The notes under the pieces: model-generated
The model's input: only the letters and a program-made list of their open reading frames with translations
Told to the model about the DNA's origin: nothing
The model's database searches: none
Assembly (NCBI RefSeq): GCF_900100965.1
Contig: NZ_FMUJ01000006.1
Span: 1 to 64,000 of the forward strand
DNA: 64,000 nt
Direction: 5' to 3'
From: Variovorax sp. EL159
GTDB taxonomy: Bacteria > Pseudomonadota > Gammaproteobacteria > Burkholderiales > Burkholderiaceae_C
Translations under genes and position numbers: made by a program
Part shown: one piece after another, positions 1 through 11,200 of the stretch
Layout: each line of letters starts with the position of its first letter
Position numbering within the stretch: the first letter of the stretch is position 1

Positions 1-871
1 CGTTGATGCTGTGGTTGGCGCTGACGTAGAGCAGGTCGTTCAGGCCGAAGGGGTTGTCCAGCGAGACGGTGGCGCCGGATTGGTAGCGGCCCGTGGCTTT
101 GGTGCCGCTGTCGTCCAGGCTCAGGTTGACGCGCCACTTCTTGGATTGGACGTACTTGACGACAAGGTCGCTGTCGCCGGGCTTGGCGTCTGCGGCTGTC
201 GAGGGCTCGATCTGGATGTCGGCTTCGGCGGTGGGGGAACGCTTGAGGTTTTCCAGGCCTTGCTCGATGTCGCGCAGGTTCAGCAGGTCACCGGGGCGTG
301 CGGGGATGGCGGTGGCAAGCAAGGCTGAGCTGCCGAGCAAGGTCGATGAGGAGTCTGCGGTCGTGCGGATGGCGGCGATGCGGCCTGGGACGAGGGACAG
401 CGTCAAGGTGCCGGACGACAGATCCTGCGGCGCGGCAAGAACGCGGGTCGTGACGTAGCCGCGAGCGATGGCGGCTTGCTGGGCGCGTGCGAGGACTACG
501 TTGACGCCGGCGGTGCCGAGGCAGCGGCCGATGGGGGAATCGTTGCCATCGGGGCCGGACAGATCGGCGACGGCCCATTGGAAGGATTCGGACTGCTCAC
601 CAACTAGGAGTACGCGGTCGATGCGAAAGCACGGGGACTCGGACTCGGGGATGCGCTGGTTTGGCGCTGGGGGCGCCGCTTGTGGGCGCTGGTCGACGGT
701 GCGCTCGTTCTGCTCGCGCAGTGCTCGCTCACGCTCTTGCTGGCGTTGCTGCTCGACGAAGGGCTGCGGGGTTGTTGGGGATTGCTGGGCCAGTGCCACC
801 AGCGGTGATGCGACAAGGGCTGCGGCCACGGCCATGCGCGTGCGTCGATGCACGCCAACGGGGCAGATCAT
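1..871 (-). CDS. cdiB: CdiB/BcpB-type outer-membrane TpsB transporter (partial, cut by window edge)
   Basis: Two-partner secretion transporter of the ShlB/FhaC/HecB family that exports CdiA across the outer membrane. The frame starts at the ATG at 871 and runs open to base 1, giving the first 290 codons of a protein usually about 550-600 residues long. A signal peptide (cleaved near VALA-QQ) is followed by a Gln/Arg-rich linker, and a POTRA region begins near residue 80 with CFRIDRVLLVGE. Later come VTTRVLAAPQDLSSGTL and VSLDNPFGLNDLLYVS, typical of the entry to the FhaC-type barrel. The start lies 2 nt after the stop of the upstream lipoprotein gene, so translation is probably coupled. It is the last gene of the cdiA-cdiI-lipoprotein-cdiB unit. 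The family call is firm; the barrel itself is outside the window. Confidence 0.93.
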   Translation of the reverse strand, partial: MICPVGVHRRTRMAVAAALVASPLVALAQQSPTTPQPFVEQQRQQERERALREQNERTVDQRPQAAPPAPNQRIPESESPCFRIDRVLLVGEQSESFQWAVADLSGPDGNDSPIGRCLGTAGVNVVLARAQQAAIARGYVTTRVLAAPQDLSSGTLTLSLVPGRIAAIRTTADSSSTLLGSSALLATAIPARPGDLLNLRDIEQGLENLKRSPTAEADIQIEPSTAADAKPGDSDLVVKYVQSKKWRVNLSLDDSGTKATGRYQSGATVSLDNPFGLNDLLYVSANHSIN

Positions 872-873
872 GA

Positions 874-1488
874 TCAGCGCCTGAACTCGACTATGCGGAC
901 AGCGGACGGCTTACCGGAAAAGCCGCTCACAGCACCATCAGCGCCAAAGAGGATATCCACCGGCTCATCTTCCTGGGTCGTCCAGTACCGCCAAGTATTG
1001 CCGTTCAAGTCCTTGGTGTCGTTGCGCGACGGATAGCTGAGCGACATCAGCACTTGAGGTCGCGTCATGCCGATCACGACCTTGGCCGAGTAGGCAGCCT
1101 TCTGCACCTCGGGACTCCAAGTGGCGAGCGTCAGCTTGGGGTCTGTGGGAACAACGATCTGATTCGTCCAGCGCAGCATGTCTTCTCTGCTGTGGGCTGT
1201 GTCGTCGCGCAGCGAGATGTAGTCGCCTCCGATGGTCCCATAGGCATAGCGATCGCGCTTCAGGGTATCGATCACGACGGGCTCGCCGGCGGGCACGATG
1301 GCGCCGCCCAGCATATTCGTGCTGGAAACCCAGCCGTAGTCGGGGCGCAGATTGCAGCAGGTATAGCCGGTGATGGGCTGGGCGAGTTTGGCGGCGCAGC
1401 CAGCGAGCAACGAATTCAGCGATAGCACCGTCACCAAGCTCAAGAATATGCGATGAAAGTCAGCCTTCGATAACTTGATAAGTTTCAT
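874..1488 (-). CDS. BcpO-position lipoprotein of the CDI operon
   Basis: Small outer-membrane-type lipoprotein, 204 residues. It starts at ATG 1488 (a TTG at 1500 is in frame but less likely) and has a short basic N-region, a hydrophobic stretch and the lipobox LLAGC, so the mature protein begins at that Cys with Ala next. The C-terminal third (VVIGMTRPQVLMSLSYPSR, then NGNTWRYW) resembles the BamE/SmpA-like fold, where a GMT..QV helix is followed by a W.Y strand; this is my reading, not a searched match. It sits between the immunity gene and cdiB, the place taken by bcpO in Burkholderia CDI loci. It is longer than the small BcpO proteins I know of, so homology to BcpO is inferred from position only. 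It may help assemble or stabilise the TpsB/TpsA complex. Confidence 0.8.
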   Translation of the reverse strand: MKLIKLSKADFHRIFLSLVTVLSLNSLLAGCAAKLAQPITGYTCCNLRPDYGWVSSTNMLGGAIVPAGEPVVIDTLKRDRYAYGTIGGDYISLRDDTAHSREDMLRWTNQIVVPTDPKLTLATWSPEVQKAAYSAKVVIGMTRPQVLMSLSYPSRNDTKDLNGNTWRYWTTQEDEPVDILFGADGAVSGFSGKPSAVRIVEFRR

Positions 1489-1559
1489 TTTTATTCCCAA
1501 AAATCACATCGGCTTTCAACATCAATGCTGAAGTAACCCAAAGCAGGTACACCCAATAT

Positions 1560-1961
1560 TTACTCGAAACCAAAAACAATAACAGGCACGTCACTCACTC
1601 GGCCCAAATCTTGGATCGCCATTTTTCGCGCAAAATATCCAAATATTTTCTCCAAAATGGAGTATGCACCTCTCGCCTCCGCAAATCCGACACTCCATCC
1701 GCCATCCACCACTTGCCAGGAAATCAATAAATCCAATCCATTGACATCCCAAAAAGTCATTGATTGAATTTTCTTTTTCATCAACTCGCCGGCCGACCAA
1801 TCACTCAATTCAATTTCATCCCCTTCATACGACCAGGCAAGAATCTTTCCGAAAGAAGGATTGACTGGATTCATTTCAAATAGAGATGAAATCTCTTTAA
1901 GAGAATTTACCACGTTATCAAAAGGCTGCGGCATAGCAACCCGAAGCGTGCCAATTGTCAT
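1560..1961 (-). CDS. cdiI: CDI immunity protein (CdiI/BcpI), novel sequence
   Basis: Predicted cytoplasmic antitoxin of about 133 residues, acidic and Trp-rich, without signal peptide or recognisable domain. Its ATG at 1961 overlaps the cdiA stop in a TGATG arrangement, and a perfect AAGGAG ribosome site at 1967-1972 lies inside the last codons of cdiA. An in-frame GTG one codon earlier (1964) is a less likely start. Codon use and base composition are much more AT-rich than the rest of the window, matching the adjacent toxin tip. That is usual for toxin/immunity modules exchanged between strains. Function is inferred entirely from its position directly after cdiA; I do not recognise the sequence family. 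Confidence 0.8.
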   Translation of the reverse strand: MTIGTLRVAMPQPFDNVVNSLKEISSLFEMNPVNPSFGKILAWSYEGDEIELSDWSAGELMKKKIQSMTFWDVNGLDLLISWQVVDGGWSVGFAEARGAYSILEKIFGYFARKMAIQDLGRVSDVPVIVFGFE

Positions 1962-2272
1962 CACGGCTCCTTAAAAATAAAAACGTTTTCCACTCCCAGT
2001 CTTTTCGTCAGAAAATTATAGACTGAAGGTGGTGTGGAATCTGTGATGTAGTATTGAACGATGACGCCACGCTGAGCAGCAACCTCTTGTAGTTTTGCGA
2101 TTTCATTTCCCAAATTTCCCAGATTATTTGCCTTGGCAGGTCCGCCCACTCCAATCAATTGTCCATTTGGACCAACAACATCGATGTCCGTATTACCACG
2201 GCTTGTAATTATCTTTTCGTTGGAGACCTGCCCTCCAGAAATTCCCGCAACCCGATTTTCGCGCGCTTGCCC
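1961..2272 (-). other. CdiA C-terminal toxin tip (AT-rich cassette)
   Basis: The last 103 residues of CdiA, from GQARENRV to the stop, follow a Ser/Asn-rich linker (2273-2340) and are AT-rich like cdiI. The segment contains TDIDVVGPNGQLIGVGGPAK, an Asp-rich pair of strands ending in a Lys, then a helix and a short alpha/beta tail ending ENVFIF. The D..(V/G)..K spacing is reminiscent of PD-(D/E)XK nuclease-fold CDI toxins, but the acidic residue before the Lys is not where a canonical motif has it. A nuclease role is therefore only a guess. Toxin identity rests on position, linker and composition. Confidence 0.65.
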
Positions 2273-5200
2273 AACTTGATTTGCCGAAGCGCCGTTACTT
2301 TGATTTGAGGAGTCACTTCCCTCATTTGAAGAAGACAAGGTCACATTACCGGGCGAATAGCCAAGGCCTGTGAGTGGAATCGGTGCCGCGTATGGGACAC
2401 AAACTGGAGGTGTGATGCAAGGCAAGACAACCACCCCCGCTGCAACGGTACTGCCTCCAGTGCTGGGGCCACTCCCGCCGTCTATGTCTGGCGGCACCTG
2501 CGGTGGATTAGCCGCCGATACCGCGGCACGAAACTCGTCGACTACTGCAATCCCGAGGTTCTTGGCACCATTTGCAACGCTTTCCTTTGCCCAGTTCCCC
2601 AAATCAATAGCGACGTCTGCTGCACCATAAACGTGATATGCGCCGGTCTTCATGAGTGCGGCAATTTCCTCGGCATTCTGAGTCCCTCGGTTTTGCGAAG
2701 AAATTAAGTCGTCATATCCGGGAGTGGTCGGATTTACCCCCGCCGCACATTTAAGGATTGCACATTGCGCATCCGCGAGTCTCCTTTGTTTATCCGCTGT
2801 TGCGCCTTCCTGCAGCCCGGCTAACGCTGCTCTCTGAGCAGCATTTGCTTGCCTGTTGTTCACGTCCTGCGAATACCCACTTGCTGCACCTGCGGCACCT
2901 CCCGCGGCTGCTCCAATTCCTGCTGCGACTGCGGCACCTACGGCGTTCTTGACACCTGGCGGCAGATTCCCTGTATACGCATCGATCATTGGCGCCGCCA
3001 GCGCCGTTGTAGCGGCGCCCAACGCGCCATCAACGCCGCCCCCCAATGCGCCAACGATGGTGTGCGCGACCATGCGACCTACACCACCTTCCTTCCAGGT
3101 GTCATAGTTTCCTTGCTCGGTACTCATGATGCTGTTGGCACCATCCAGAACCTGCTGCGCCTGTTGCCGTTGCTCCGGCGTTGCATTTGGGTCGTTCAGG
3201 ACTTGTTGAGCTATCCCGGCCTGATCGCTGGCAAATTCGTACCTGCGCGTTTGCTGGTCGGCATATGCCCCTACCGCCTTGGCGGCAGAAGCATTGAACT
3301 CCTGAGTTATCGCGGCTTGAGCCTGCACATTCTTGATGATGTCCTGGGTATTCCAGTCCTTGATCAGAGTGCCGGCGCTGCTCGCGTCGCCGGTCCTCAC
3401 ACTCTGATCGCCTGCGATGCCACTGATGCCTGATTTGGTGGTGCTGTCTTGACTGTTCCCGGAATAGCCGCCGATGCCTGCACCGCGACTTGGCGGTACA
3501 GGCGCTTGTCCCTTCTTGGGATCCCACGTCGGATTCGGGTCGTTGGGTGTTGTGTAGCCCAGACTCACGTTGGCACCAACCGAATAGCTGCTGCCACTTG
3601 ACCGGCTCAAGTTCTGAAGATCGCTCGTCGTGAGCGCGCCGCCCGTGGAGAAACTGTTCTTGCTGTTGTCGATGGCCGCTTGGGTGCTTTCGATCACAGC
3701 ACCCGTCAGGTTCGTGTTGCCTTTGACCTTCACATCGAAGCCGCTGTCCCCAGCCTTGATGCCCGCCTGGGTATTCGGACTGATGAAAACCCCATTGGCC
3801 TTGGCACTCGCCGCATTGCCGCTGACAGTGGCCACCACCCCGTAGCAGATCGGTGGGACGCACACGCTCACCCCGAAGCCGCCGCTGGACTGCCGACTCT
3901 GTCCCACGCTCACATCTTGCAAGGTGGTGATTTTCAGGTCGCCCCCCACATCTGCCTTTACGCGATTGCCTTCGATGGTCGCCCCATTGAGCGTGAGGTT
4001 GCGACCACTGGAGGCATTTACTGCGTTGCCGCCAGAGACCTGGGTAGCGTTGTAGGTTGTCTCGTTCTGGTTATCGCTGCCCTTACCGTTTTGCACACCC
4101 AACTGGATGCTCACGCCGTTCTGCGCGCCCGCCCCAAGCGTGACCCCTACGCTGGCGCCACGGCTGGAGTTTTGGCCCACAGTCACGCTTGTGTTCTTGC
4201 TGGCCTCCAGGAGGATGTCGTTGTCTGCCGCCATGTTGACGGTGTTGCCCGCTGCGATGGTGGAGCCCACGGCGTGGATGTTGGAGTCAGCGCCTGCGCC
4301 CGTTGCCACGATGTTCACGTTGTTCGCCCCCGTGACGCTGGAGCCCACGGCGGTAGTGCTGGCCGTGACGCTGGTGCCCTGGCTGGTGTTGCGGCTCGCG
4401 CTCACGCTGACGCCGTAACTCAGTTGCCCTATGTTGCTCAGGTCAGTCAGGCTAGGGCCGCTGCCGCTCAAGGCGCCGGCGAGCGTGCTGCCCGCGCCGT
4501 AGGCTTGCTGGCCCGCCATTGCCAGATTCAGCGCGCCCAAGACCTGCATCCGGCCATTGCCGCTGGTATCTCCCATCGCTCGCACGGTGCTTCTGGCATT
4601 GCGCAAGCTATCAGTGCTCACCCCCATGAAGCTGGCGCTACCGCCAAGCTTGCTGCTGGAACTGCGCTGCATACTCACGCTCTGCTCGGTGTTGTACGCC
4701 TCGTTGATAGTGACGTTTTTCGCGAGGATGTTGATGTCCCCGCCCACCTGTGGGCCTGCTTGCCCCGCAGCCAGAACACTGCTGGCGGTCTGGCGGTATT
4801 CGTTGCCTGCCACCAATGTCACGTTGCCCGAGAGACTGGCCACCTGGCTGGATTGCTGGGTGGTGCTGACGGTTGCCTTGGCTCCGAAATCCTTGATGTT
4901 GCCCAATCCCGGTGACGACCAGGAACCAATGAACCCGCTCTTGCCGTTGGCCGAAGAACTGCTGCTGAGTTCAGTGTTCTGGGCACTCTCGATGGTGAGG
5001 TTGCGCCCAGCCAGCATCGTGATGTTCCCGTCGGTCACGACGGTGGCCGCTTGCAAGGTGGTGTCACGCCCACTGATGGTCTGCAGGCTGCCGGCAGAGA
5101 TGGTGGTGCCGACCGCCTGGGTCTTGATATCGGCGCTGGTGCTGTTACCCGAGAACTGGCGATTGCCATAGCCGCCGACCGGACCTCCAGCATCGGAGGC

Positions 5201-8200
5201 AACAGCCCATGCCTTGGACAATCCTGTGCTGCTGCTGCGCTGCTGGCTCGCGTGCAGATCCTGAGTCGTCCGATTGGCAGTTGTGAGGTTGATGTCGCGT
5301 TTGGCCGACAGGCTCATCGCCTCTTGCGAGCTGAGTTGTGCCGCCTGGGCATTGATGTCGTTGCCGGCGACCAGGGTTACAGTCTTCCCACTCAGGCTGC
5401 TGGACAGCACATCCACGGTGCTAGTGCTGTCCAAGGTGCTGGAGCTGTTGCTCCGGAACAGGGATTTGGACGACCTCTGCGTAGCTGAGGCAACACTTGT
5501 CACTTCCTGGCCGGCCGTCAGATTGATATTGTTTTTCGCCGTGACAATCAGCGCGCCTTCTGTACTGCCTACAGCACCGGCGCGGATATTCACGTCATTG
5601 CCTGCAACGAGGCCCACGCCATCCTGCGCCTGGATGATCGAACCCACTTCCCGGCTCTGCGACGAGATACCTGCAATGTTCTTATTGGCGAACGAGATGG
5701 TGTATCCCTCGGAGACGGTGCCAAGGTTGATGTTGCGATTCGCGCCCACGGTCGCTGAGCCAACACTCATCAAGGCTGCACCAACGATATTGGCGTCTCG
5801 ACCAGCCGAGGCGACCAATACTCCTCCGGGGTTGGTCACATAGACACCTGCTACACGGTCGATACCGGTCGTGGTCCCCGCGTTCGAGGTCGTGGTTCTT
5901 ATGTTGATATCGCGTCCGGCAGCAAGGACTGCAGCGTCCTGTGCCGTGATACTTCCGCCGATGTTGTTGAGATCGGTGCGAGCGGTCACGCCAACGACTC
6001 CGCCGGCAATCCGACCGCCATCGAGATTGTTGACGTTGTCGGCAGTAATCGACACCAGGGACCGGCCAGCGATGGTGCCCTTGTTCGTCACATCGCCCGT
6101 GCTCTTGATGATCGTCGCGTCCGCGCTAAGAAGCGCTCCCGAGCCGTCGATGTCACCCGGCCGCACCCGTACATACACCTGCGGCACAAGCACTTGTTGG
6201 GTCGAGCCATCCGGGAGTGTGACGGTCTGCTGAACGAGCCACACGATGTCGCTTGTCAACTGCGCCATCTGCGCAGCGGTCAGTGCTACGCCTGGGCGAA
6301 GCCCGTACTGCTTCGCGAAGGTCGCGCCCGCATTCATCAGCGCGGCGTACTGGTCGTCGTCGTTATTGAATCCGCCCAGGTATCGATAGCCCGTCAGTTG
6401 AGCGACCTGCTCACGGATAAGCTGCTGCTCATAGAAGCCATCGCCCAGGCGCTTGAGCATGTTGTTCGGATCAAGTCCGAGGTTGCTGAGCAGGTAGTCG
6501 CTGCTGAGCCAATTGCGGTAGTTCGCAAACCTCGGGTCCGTCTCGATCAGAAAATTGCCACTCGCCTGCGTGCGAAACAGGCTCGCCTGGGGCAGGCTCA
6601 AGTTCGGCGTGCTGGTGCGCACCACCACCGGGATGGTCTGGCCACCGCCTGCACTGCTACCGCCGGAGGTTCCGGCGCCAGTGCCAGCTGTACCGATAAC
6701 TGTCCCGACATTGGCAGCCACTTCTACGATGGTTCCAGCGCGCGAGCTACCGTTGGCACTGCTGGCTCCGCCGCCACCCGCACTACCGGACCCTGTAGTC
6801 GCGCTGCCGGCGCTATAGCCTGCTGTGGCGTTGATGTTCTCCTGGTACTTGTAGGCGCCCAAAGGGATGCTCAGCGGCGCGAGCACGATGGGAATGTTGG
6901 TAGCCTCCACCTGGCCCTGGTTGTTGATCACGCTCGCCAGTCCCGACACTTTGACCAAGCCAGTCAACTGGCTGGACTGGTAGTCGTTGGCAGTGATCGT
7001 TCCTCCCGCGAGCACTTGGCTGTCCTGGTTGTACAGGTGACCATTGACTGTCATGTTGCCGCCTGCGATCAGGTGCGCCGGATCGGCGTTGACGGCGGTG
7101 TCCGTGACTGTTGTGATGCTGTTGGTCCAAAGGCCGTAGCCGCCGATGCCTACGAGCTCGCCGGTGTCCTTGCGATAGATCAGGCCGTTGATCGGATCGA
7201 GATTGACTTCGGCAAGTGTGTACTGGGTTGTCCGGCCAACGCCGCTGCCCACCGGCGTAACGGGGGCCACGCCGACCATGACGCTCTGCGTTGATGTGGG
7301 TGTCCCGAGCTGAATGTGCACGTCGCGGTTGTTGACGTTGGCCATCGAGAGGGACATGTTGCCCAGCGACTGGATGTCCGCGCTCAGGTTGTCGAGCGTG
7401 CTACCTTGGCCGATGGCCTTGCGGCTCGCATCGAGCGCGCCACCGATGGCCATGTTGCCGCTGCTGAAGACCAGCGCGTGCTCCCGGTTCGTGATGTTGG
7501 TCGCGCCGATGTCCAGGTCTCCGCGAGAAGCAATGGTCGCGGCGGTCGTCGTGCCGCCAACGGTCTCAGTGTCGTTGAGCAGGGTCCCAGTGCTGATCGA
7601 GATGGCATCGCCATAGATGCGGCCCGTGCCGATGTTGTTCAGCGCACTCGTATTGACCTGGGTGCTGCCTTGGCTGTCGACCAGGCCGCGGTTATTCAAC
7701 GTGCCGGCATTGATGATGGTGTCCATCCCTGACATTTCGCCCGTGACGGTGTTGTCGACCACGTTGCCATTGACCGTCAAGGTATTGCCCGCAAGCAGCT
7801 TGGCGTTGTTGGTCAGATGGCCGGTGGTGCCATAGGTCAGATTTCCGCTCACGCTGACGTCATGGTTGTTGACGATGTCCTGCGTCAGCGCCACGGACAT
7901 GTCGCGTCCGCTGGTGAAGCTTCCATCGTTGCTGAAGCTGGCCGCGTCGATCTGGAGGCTGTTGCTGGCCACCATCGATCCGCCAGTGTTCACGACGTTG
8001 AGGGTCTTGGCGCTTGGGTTGGCGGCGTTTGGATCGACGAGCTTGAGTGTGTCCCCCGCCGAAAGCAGGCCACCTGCGGAATTGTCAACCGTGCCCCCAC
8101 TGGTGACCGTGAGGTTCTGCGAGGCGCGAACGGCGCCGGTCTGGTTTCCGAGGTTGGCGGCATTGATCGCAACGTTCGTGCCTTCGATGCCTTGATTCGT

Positions 8201-11200
8201 ACCACTGGTGTTGGCGTTGTTGACGCCGGCCGCGTTCAGCGTGGTGGTGTCGCTGGACCTCAGCAGGCCGCCTACGTTCTGGAGATTGCCGGAAGTGACC
8301 GTCAGCGCACCGACCGCCTGAGTTTGGCCGCCGCTGTTGTCGTAGGTCGTGCCGTTCGTATTGACCGCGACCGCAGCCTGCCCGATGACCTGTCCGCCCG
8401 CGGTGTTCGAGAAGCTCTGCGTGTTGGCCGTGAGAGCTCCTTTGGCGCCCACGAATCCCGCGCTGCTGTTCACAGCGCCTGCGTTGAGCGTGAGGGTGTC
8501 GGCGCTCGTGATGCCGCCTTGGCCGTTCGCGTAGCCGGCCGCGTTGGTATTCGTGAGTGCCTGGCCATGTGTGTCGATGGTCATCGCGCCACCGCTTTGC
8601 ACGAGGCCGCTGTCGTTCTGCAGAGCACCGGATTTGATATCTACGGTGGTTGTGGCCGCGATGGTCCCTTTGGCGCTGTTGTCCAGGGTATTGCCGTGCG
8701 TGTCGACCGAGAGGCTGTTGCCAAAGACCTTGCCACCTTGATTGACCAGGCCACCATTACTCAAGGTGGTAGTGCCACCGGCTTGCAAGGTGCCAGCGTT
8801 GTTGGTAGTCGTGCCGCTGGTTGCGACCGCCAGATTGCCGGTGACAGCCGCCGTGGTCCCGGCGCTGTTGTTCAGGCTGGCGGCGGTGATCGTGGTGTTG
8901 CCGTTGGCCGCGAGCATCCCGCCCACGTTCGTAGCTGCACCCGAGACGGTTGCATTGAGGTTGCCGACGGCCGTCAGGGTGCCCGCGTCGTTCTTGAGGC
9001 TGCCCGCTTGGGCAGTAACGTTGCCGCCAGCAAGGATCTTGCCGTCCGCAGAGTTGTCGAGTTGGCTGGCAACGGTGAGGTTCAGATCGGACGTGCCTGC
9101 GGCTTGCAGCTTGCCGCCCTGGTTGGCCATGGAGCCTGCGCTGGCGGTGATGGCGCCGTTGCTCGCAATGGTGCCCCCGCTATTCAAGAGAGCTCCACCG
9201 ACATTGAGCATCGTAGTGCCGGTGCCGGCCTGCACGATGCTGCCGCCGTTCTGGTTGCTCAGGGAACCGGCCGACAGGTCGATCTGCTGGGCGGAGGTGC
9301 TGCCACCGTCCTGATTGAACGCACCCGTCACATTGACGGCCAGCGCGCCGTTGCCGGTGATCTCGCCATTCGCACCGCTATAGCTACCGCCCGCAATGCT
9401 CAGGGTGCCGGTGCCGGCATGGTCGATCTTGCCGTTCGTGTTCGTGATGGACGCGGCCTGGAGTGTCAGGTCCTGACCGTTGGTCGCGATCTGGCTGTTC
9501 GAGTTGTCGATGCTGCCGCTGACGGCAAGCACGGTTGCGCCGGTGCCGGTCTGGATGATCTTGCCACCGCTGGTGTTAGCGATGTTCGACGCGTTGATCT
9601 GCAACTGGCCGGCGTTGAGCTGGCCGGCGTTGTTCACCAGCGTTTGGGCGGGCTGTGCGTTGGCCGTGATGGCGAGCGTGCCAGGGGTGGCGACTGTGGC
9701 GCCGCTGGTGGTCGCATTCCCCTGTGTGGCCGTGAGTGCAATGTTCGCAGCGCCGGTCTGGCTGCCGGAGACATCGATGGAAGCGCCCTTGAGCGTGGCA
9801 TTGCCGCCTGCGACGTTGGTGCCGGTCGAAGTCAGGGCCTGCGCGGCCGTGACGTTCATGTCGCCGGTGCTTTGAAGGCTGCCCTTGCTGCCGTCAAGGC
9901 TGCCGGCCTGGATCGCAAGAGTCCCGCCGCTGGCGATATGGCCGTCGGTGTTCAGGAGTTGCTGCCCGACGGTAAGCTGGACATTGCCGCCAGCCGAAGA
10001 CATGGTCCCTTGGCTGTTGTTCAGGGATTGGGCCGAGACACTGAGACTCTGATTCGAGGTCAACCTACCCGAGGTGTTCTGGATCGCGCCAGCGACGTTG
10101 GCTGTCAGTGCGCCAGTGGCCGAGATCGTGCCTCGTGTGTTGTTGGCGTTACCACCGACCGTGAGGTTTGCATTGCTGTCGCTGGTCAGCACGCCGTCCT
10201 GGTTGTTCAGGTCGCCCGTCGCCGTGATGTCCAGGCTGCCGGCATGAAGAGTCCCCGTCGCATTGCTGAAAGTGCCGAGGTTCGCAGTGAAAGCGCCAGA
10301 GATGTTCAGCGTGCCCCCCGCATTCTGGAAGCTCGGCTGGTTCAGCGACATGCTCGCGACAGAAAGGGTTCCCCCATTGTTCACGAGGTTCGCCGTCTGC
10401 ACGGTGATCGGGCCGCCAGCGTAGACCTTCCCGCCGTCGTTCTGTATCGTGCCTGCGGCGACGATGGCGCCCGCCTCAATCGGTGCCGCGGCAGATGCGG
10501 CAGTGCCACCGGTTGTCACTCCACCGGTCGATGCGGGACTGCTCGTCGAGCCGCTTGAGCCTGAGCTCGGCGCAGTACCTGTGCCAGTGCTGCTGCCAGT
10601 ACCGGCTGTCGAAGCAGATACAGGTTCGCTGCCGATCCATCCGCCGTTGGTGTTGCTGATCGTGGGAGCCGTAAACGCCAGCGGCGCCATGCTGGTCTGG
10701 CGGATCGTCCCCCGGTTGATGATGTCGCTGCCGGTGCTCGTAAGCTGCACGCTTTGGCCTTCCAGCGTGCCTGTGTTCTCCAGCCTGCCGGCTGATGTCA
10801 CGATGAGATTGCCGTTGCTTGCTCCGATGCTCCCGGCGTTGCGCACGCCCAAGCCGGCTTCCGTCCCAATGAGCGTGATCTTGCCGGCATACATGCCACC
10901 CAGCGCAGCCACGTCGAGTGCGAAGGTGGGTGCTTGCCCAGTCCCCGCAACAGGTGTCACTTGGCTGTGATCCGCCGACACCTGGTTGGCCCCGGTCACA
11001 ACCTTCAGTTCACTTGCCCAGATGCCCGCATTGGCCTGCACGGCACGGGCAAGAATCGCCGCGTAGTCGGTCTTGCTGACATCGAGGCCTGCGCCATCGA
11101 TGCTGATCGTGCCGCCGCGCACCAGAAAACTGTCGAGGCTGCCTGCTGGGCTGAACTGCGGCGTGCCGGTGGTCAGCGTGGCTCGGCTCGCGTTGATGAA

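Noticed and set aside
7300..10400. Regularly spaced similar segments resembling a repeat or CRISPR array
   Set aside because: They are the degenerate FHA repeats of cdiA, coding and imperfect, with no identical repeat/spacer structure.
3680..10558. Long plus-strand open frames (for example 3680-4915 and 7817-10558) inside cdiA
   Set aside because: Antisense shadows of the FHA repeats; no signal, domain or ribosome site.
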